Below, piece after piece: positions 5,545-5,699 of a stretch of DNA of 5,699 nucleotides (positions are counted from its first letter, which is position 1; every line of letters begins with the position of its first letter). The DNA comes from Candidatus Methylomirabilota bacterium (GTDB lineage Bacteria > Methylomirabilota > Methylomirabilia > Methylomirabilales > Methylomirabilaceae), in contig JACQEV010000402.1 of assembly GCA_016200385.1 (NCBI GenBank), forward strand, positions 1-5,699. The letters are read 5' to 3'. The notes beneath the pieces are model-generated. The model was given only the letters and a program-made list of their open reading frames with translations. It ran no database searches and had not been told where the DNA came from. The position numbers were made by a program, and so were the translations under genes.

Positions 5545-5570
5545 GCGGTGCGTTTCGGCATTGGCGCCGC
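5545..5570 (+). terminator. Weak hairpin downstream of the HTH gene
   Basis: GCGGTGC (5545-5551) pairs with GCGCCGC (5564-5570) with one G-T wobble, around a 12-base loop, and is followed by TTTACCCTTGATTT. The loop is large and the T-tract broken, so termination would be weak. The position 18 bases after the HTH stop codon is right for a terminator. Past it, up to the window end, I see no gene. Confidence 0.3.
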
Positions 5571-5699
5571 TTTACCCTTGATTTCTGTACACCCCTTTCC
5601 CCCTTTTCGCCATGGGTTAAGCCCTCACTCCTTCGGCCAGCCAAGGCTCTTCGCTCCCTCCTCTCACCCACCTACCATCGGCCAGTCCCACATTGTCCG

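Noticed and set aside
4907..5671. A 254-residue minus-strand frame over the RAM and HTH genes
   Set aside because: It is antisense to two well-supported genes and a promoter, and has no plausible ribosome-binding site or domain.

Overview
This is a GC-rich bacterial chromosomal window. No rRNA, tRNA or CRISPR is visible. The gene content fits an environmental Gram-negative-type lineage: a large membrane diguanylate cyclase, a zinc alcohol dehydrogenase of the AdhA type, a stand-alone RAM-domain protein and an excisionase-type helix-turn-helix protein. The flavour of the small proteins recalls Nitrospirota or NC10/Methylomirabilota, but this is an impression from protein style, not a proof.

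Layout. Positions 1-103 (minus) hold the first 34 codons of a gene that runs off the left edge; its start faintly resembles the N-terminus of IS1595/ISXO2-type transposases. A broken copy of an excisionase-type HTH gene follows at 319-405 (plus), and resembles the intact HTH gene at the other end of the window. The main gene (490-2571, plus) encodes a 693-residue sensor diguanylate cyclase: seven membrane segments, a periplasmic CHASE-like domain, an eighth membrane segment, a short coiled coil and an intact GGDEF domain with an inhibitory I-site. A small exported protein with four cysteines (2763-3155, plus) has its own likely promoter. It is convergent with a zinc-dependent alcohol dehydrogenase (3244-4251, minus).

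A 352-base divergent intergenic region separates the dehydrogenase from a tight two-gene operon on the plus strand: a 65-residue protein made almost wholly of four DnaJ-type CxxC zinc-finger motifs (4604-4801), then a 77-residue stand-alone Lrp/AsnC ligand-binding (RAM) domain (4812-5045). The second gene's Shine-Dalgarno overlaps the stop codon of the first. After a C/T-rich spacer and a good sigma70-like promoter (5164-5193) comes the intact 77-residue HTH protein (5294-5527).

How they work together. The cyclase would turn an extracytoplasmic signal into cyclic di-GMP. The zinc-finger/RAM pair looks like a small cytoplasmic sensory unit, since RAM domains bind amino acids or similar small molecules, but its target is unknown. 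The dehydrogenase is a lone metabolic gene. No pathway links all the genes. The most unusual items are the zinc-finger/RAM operon, the decayed HTH relative, the internal threefold repeat in the cyclase membrane domain, and an orphan strong ribosome-binding site in the leader of the HTH gene.
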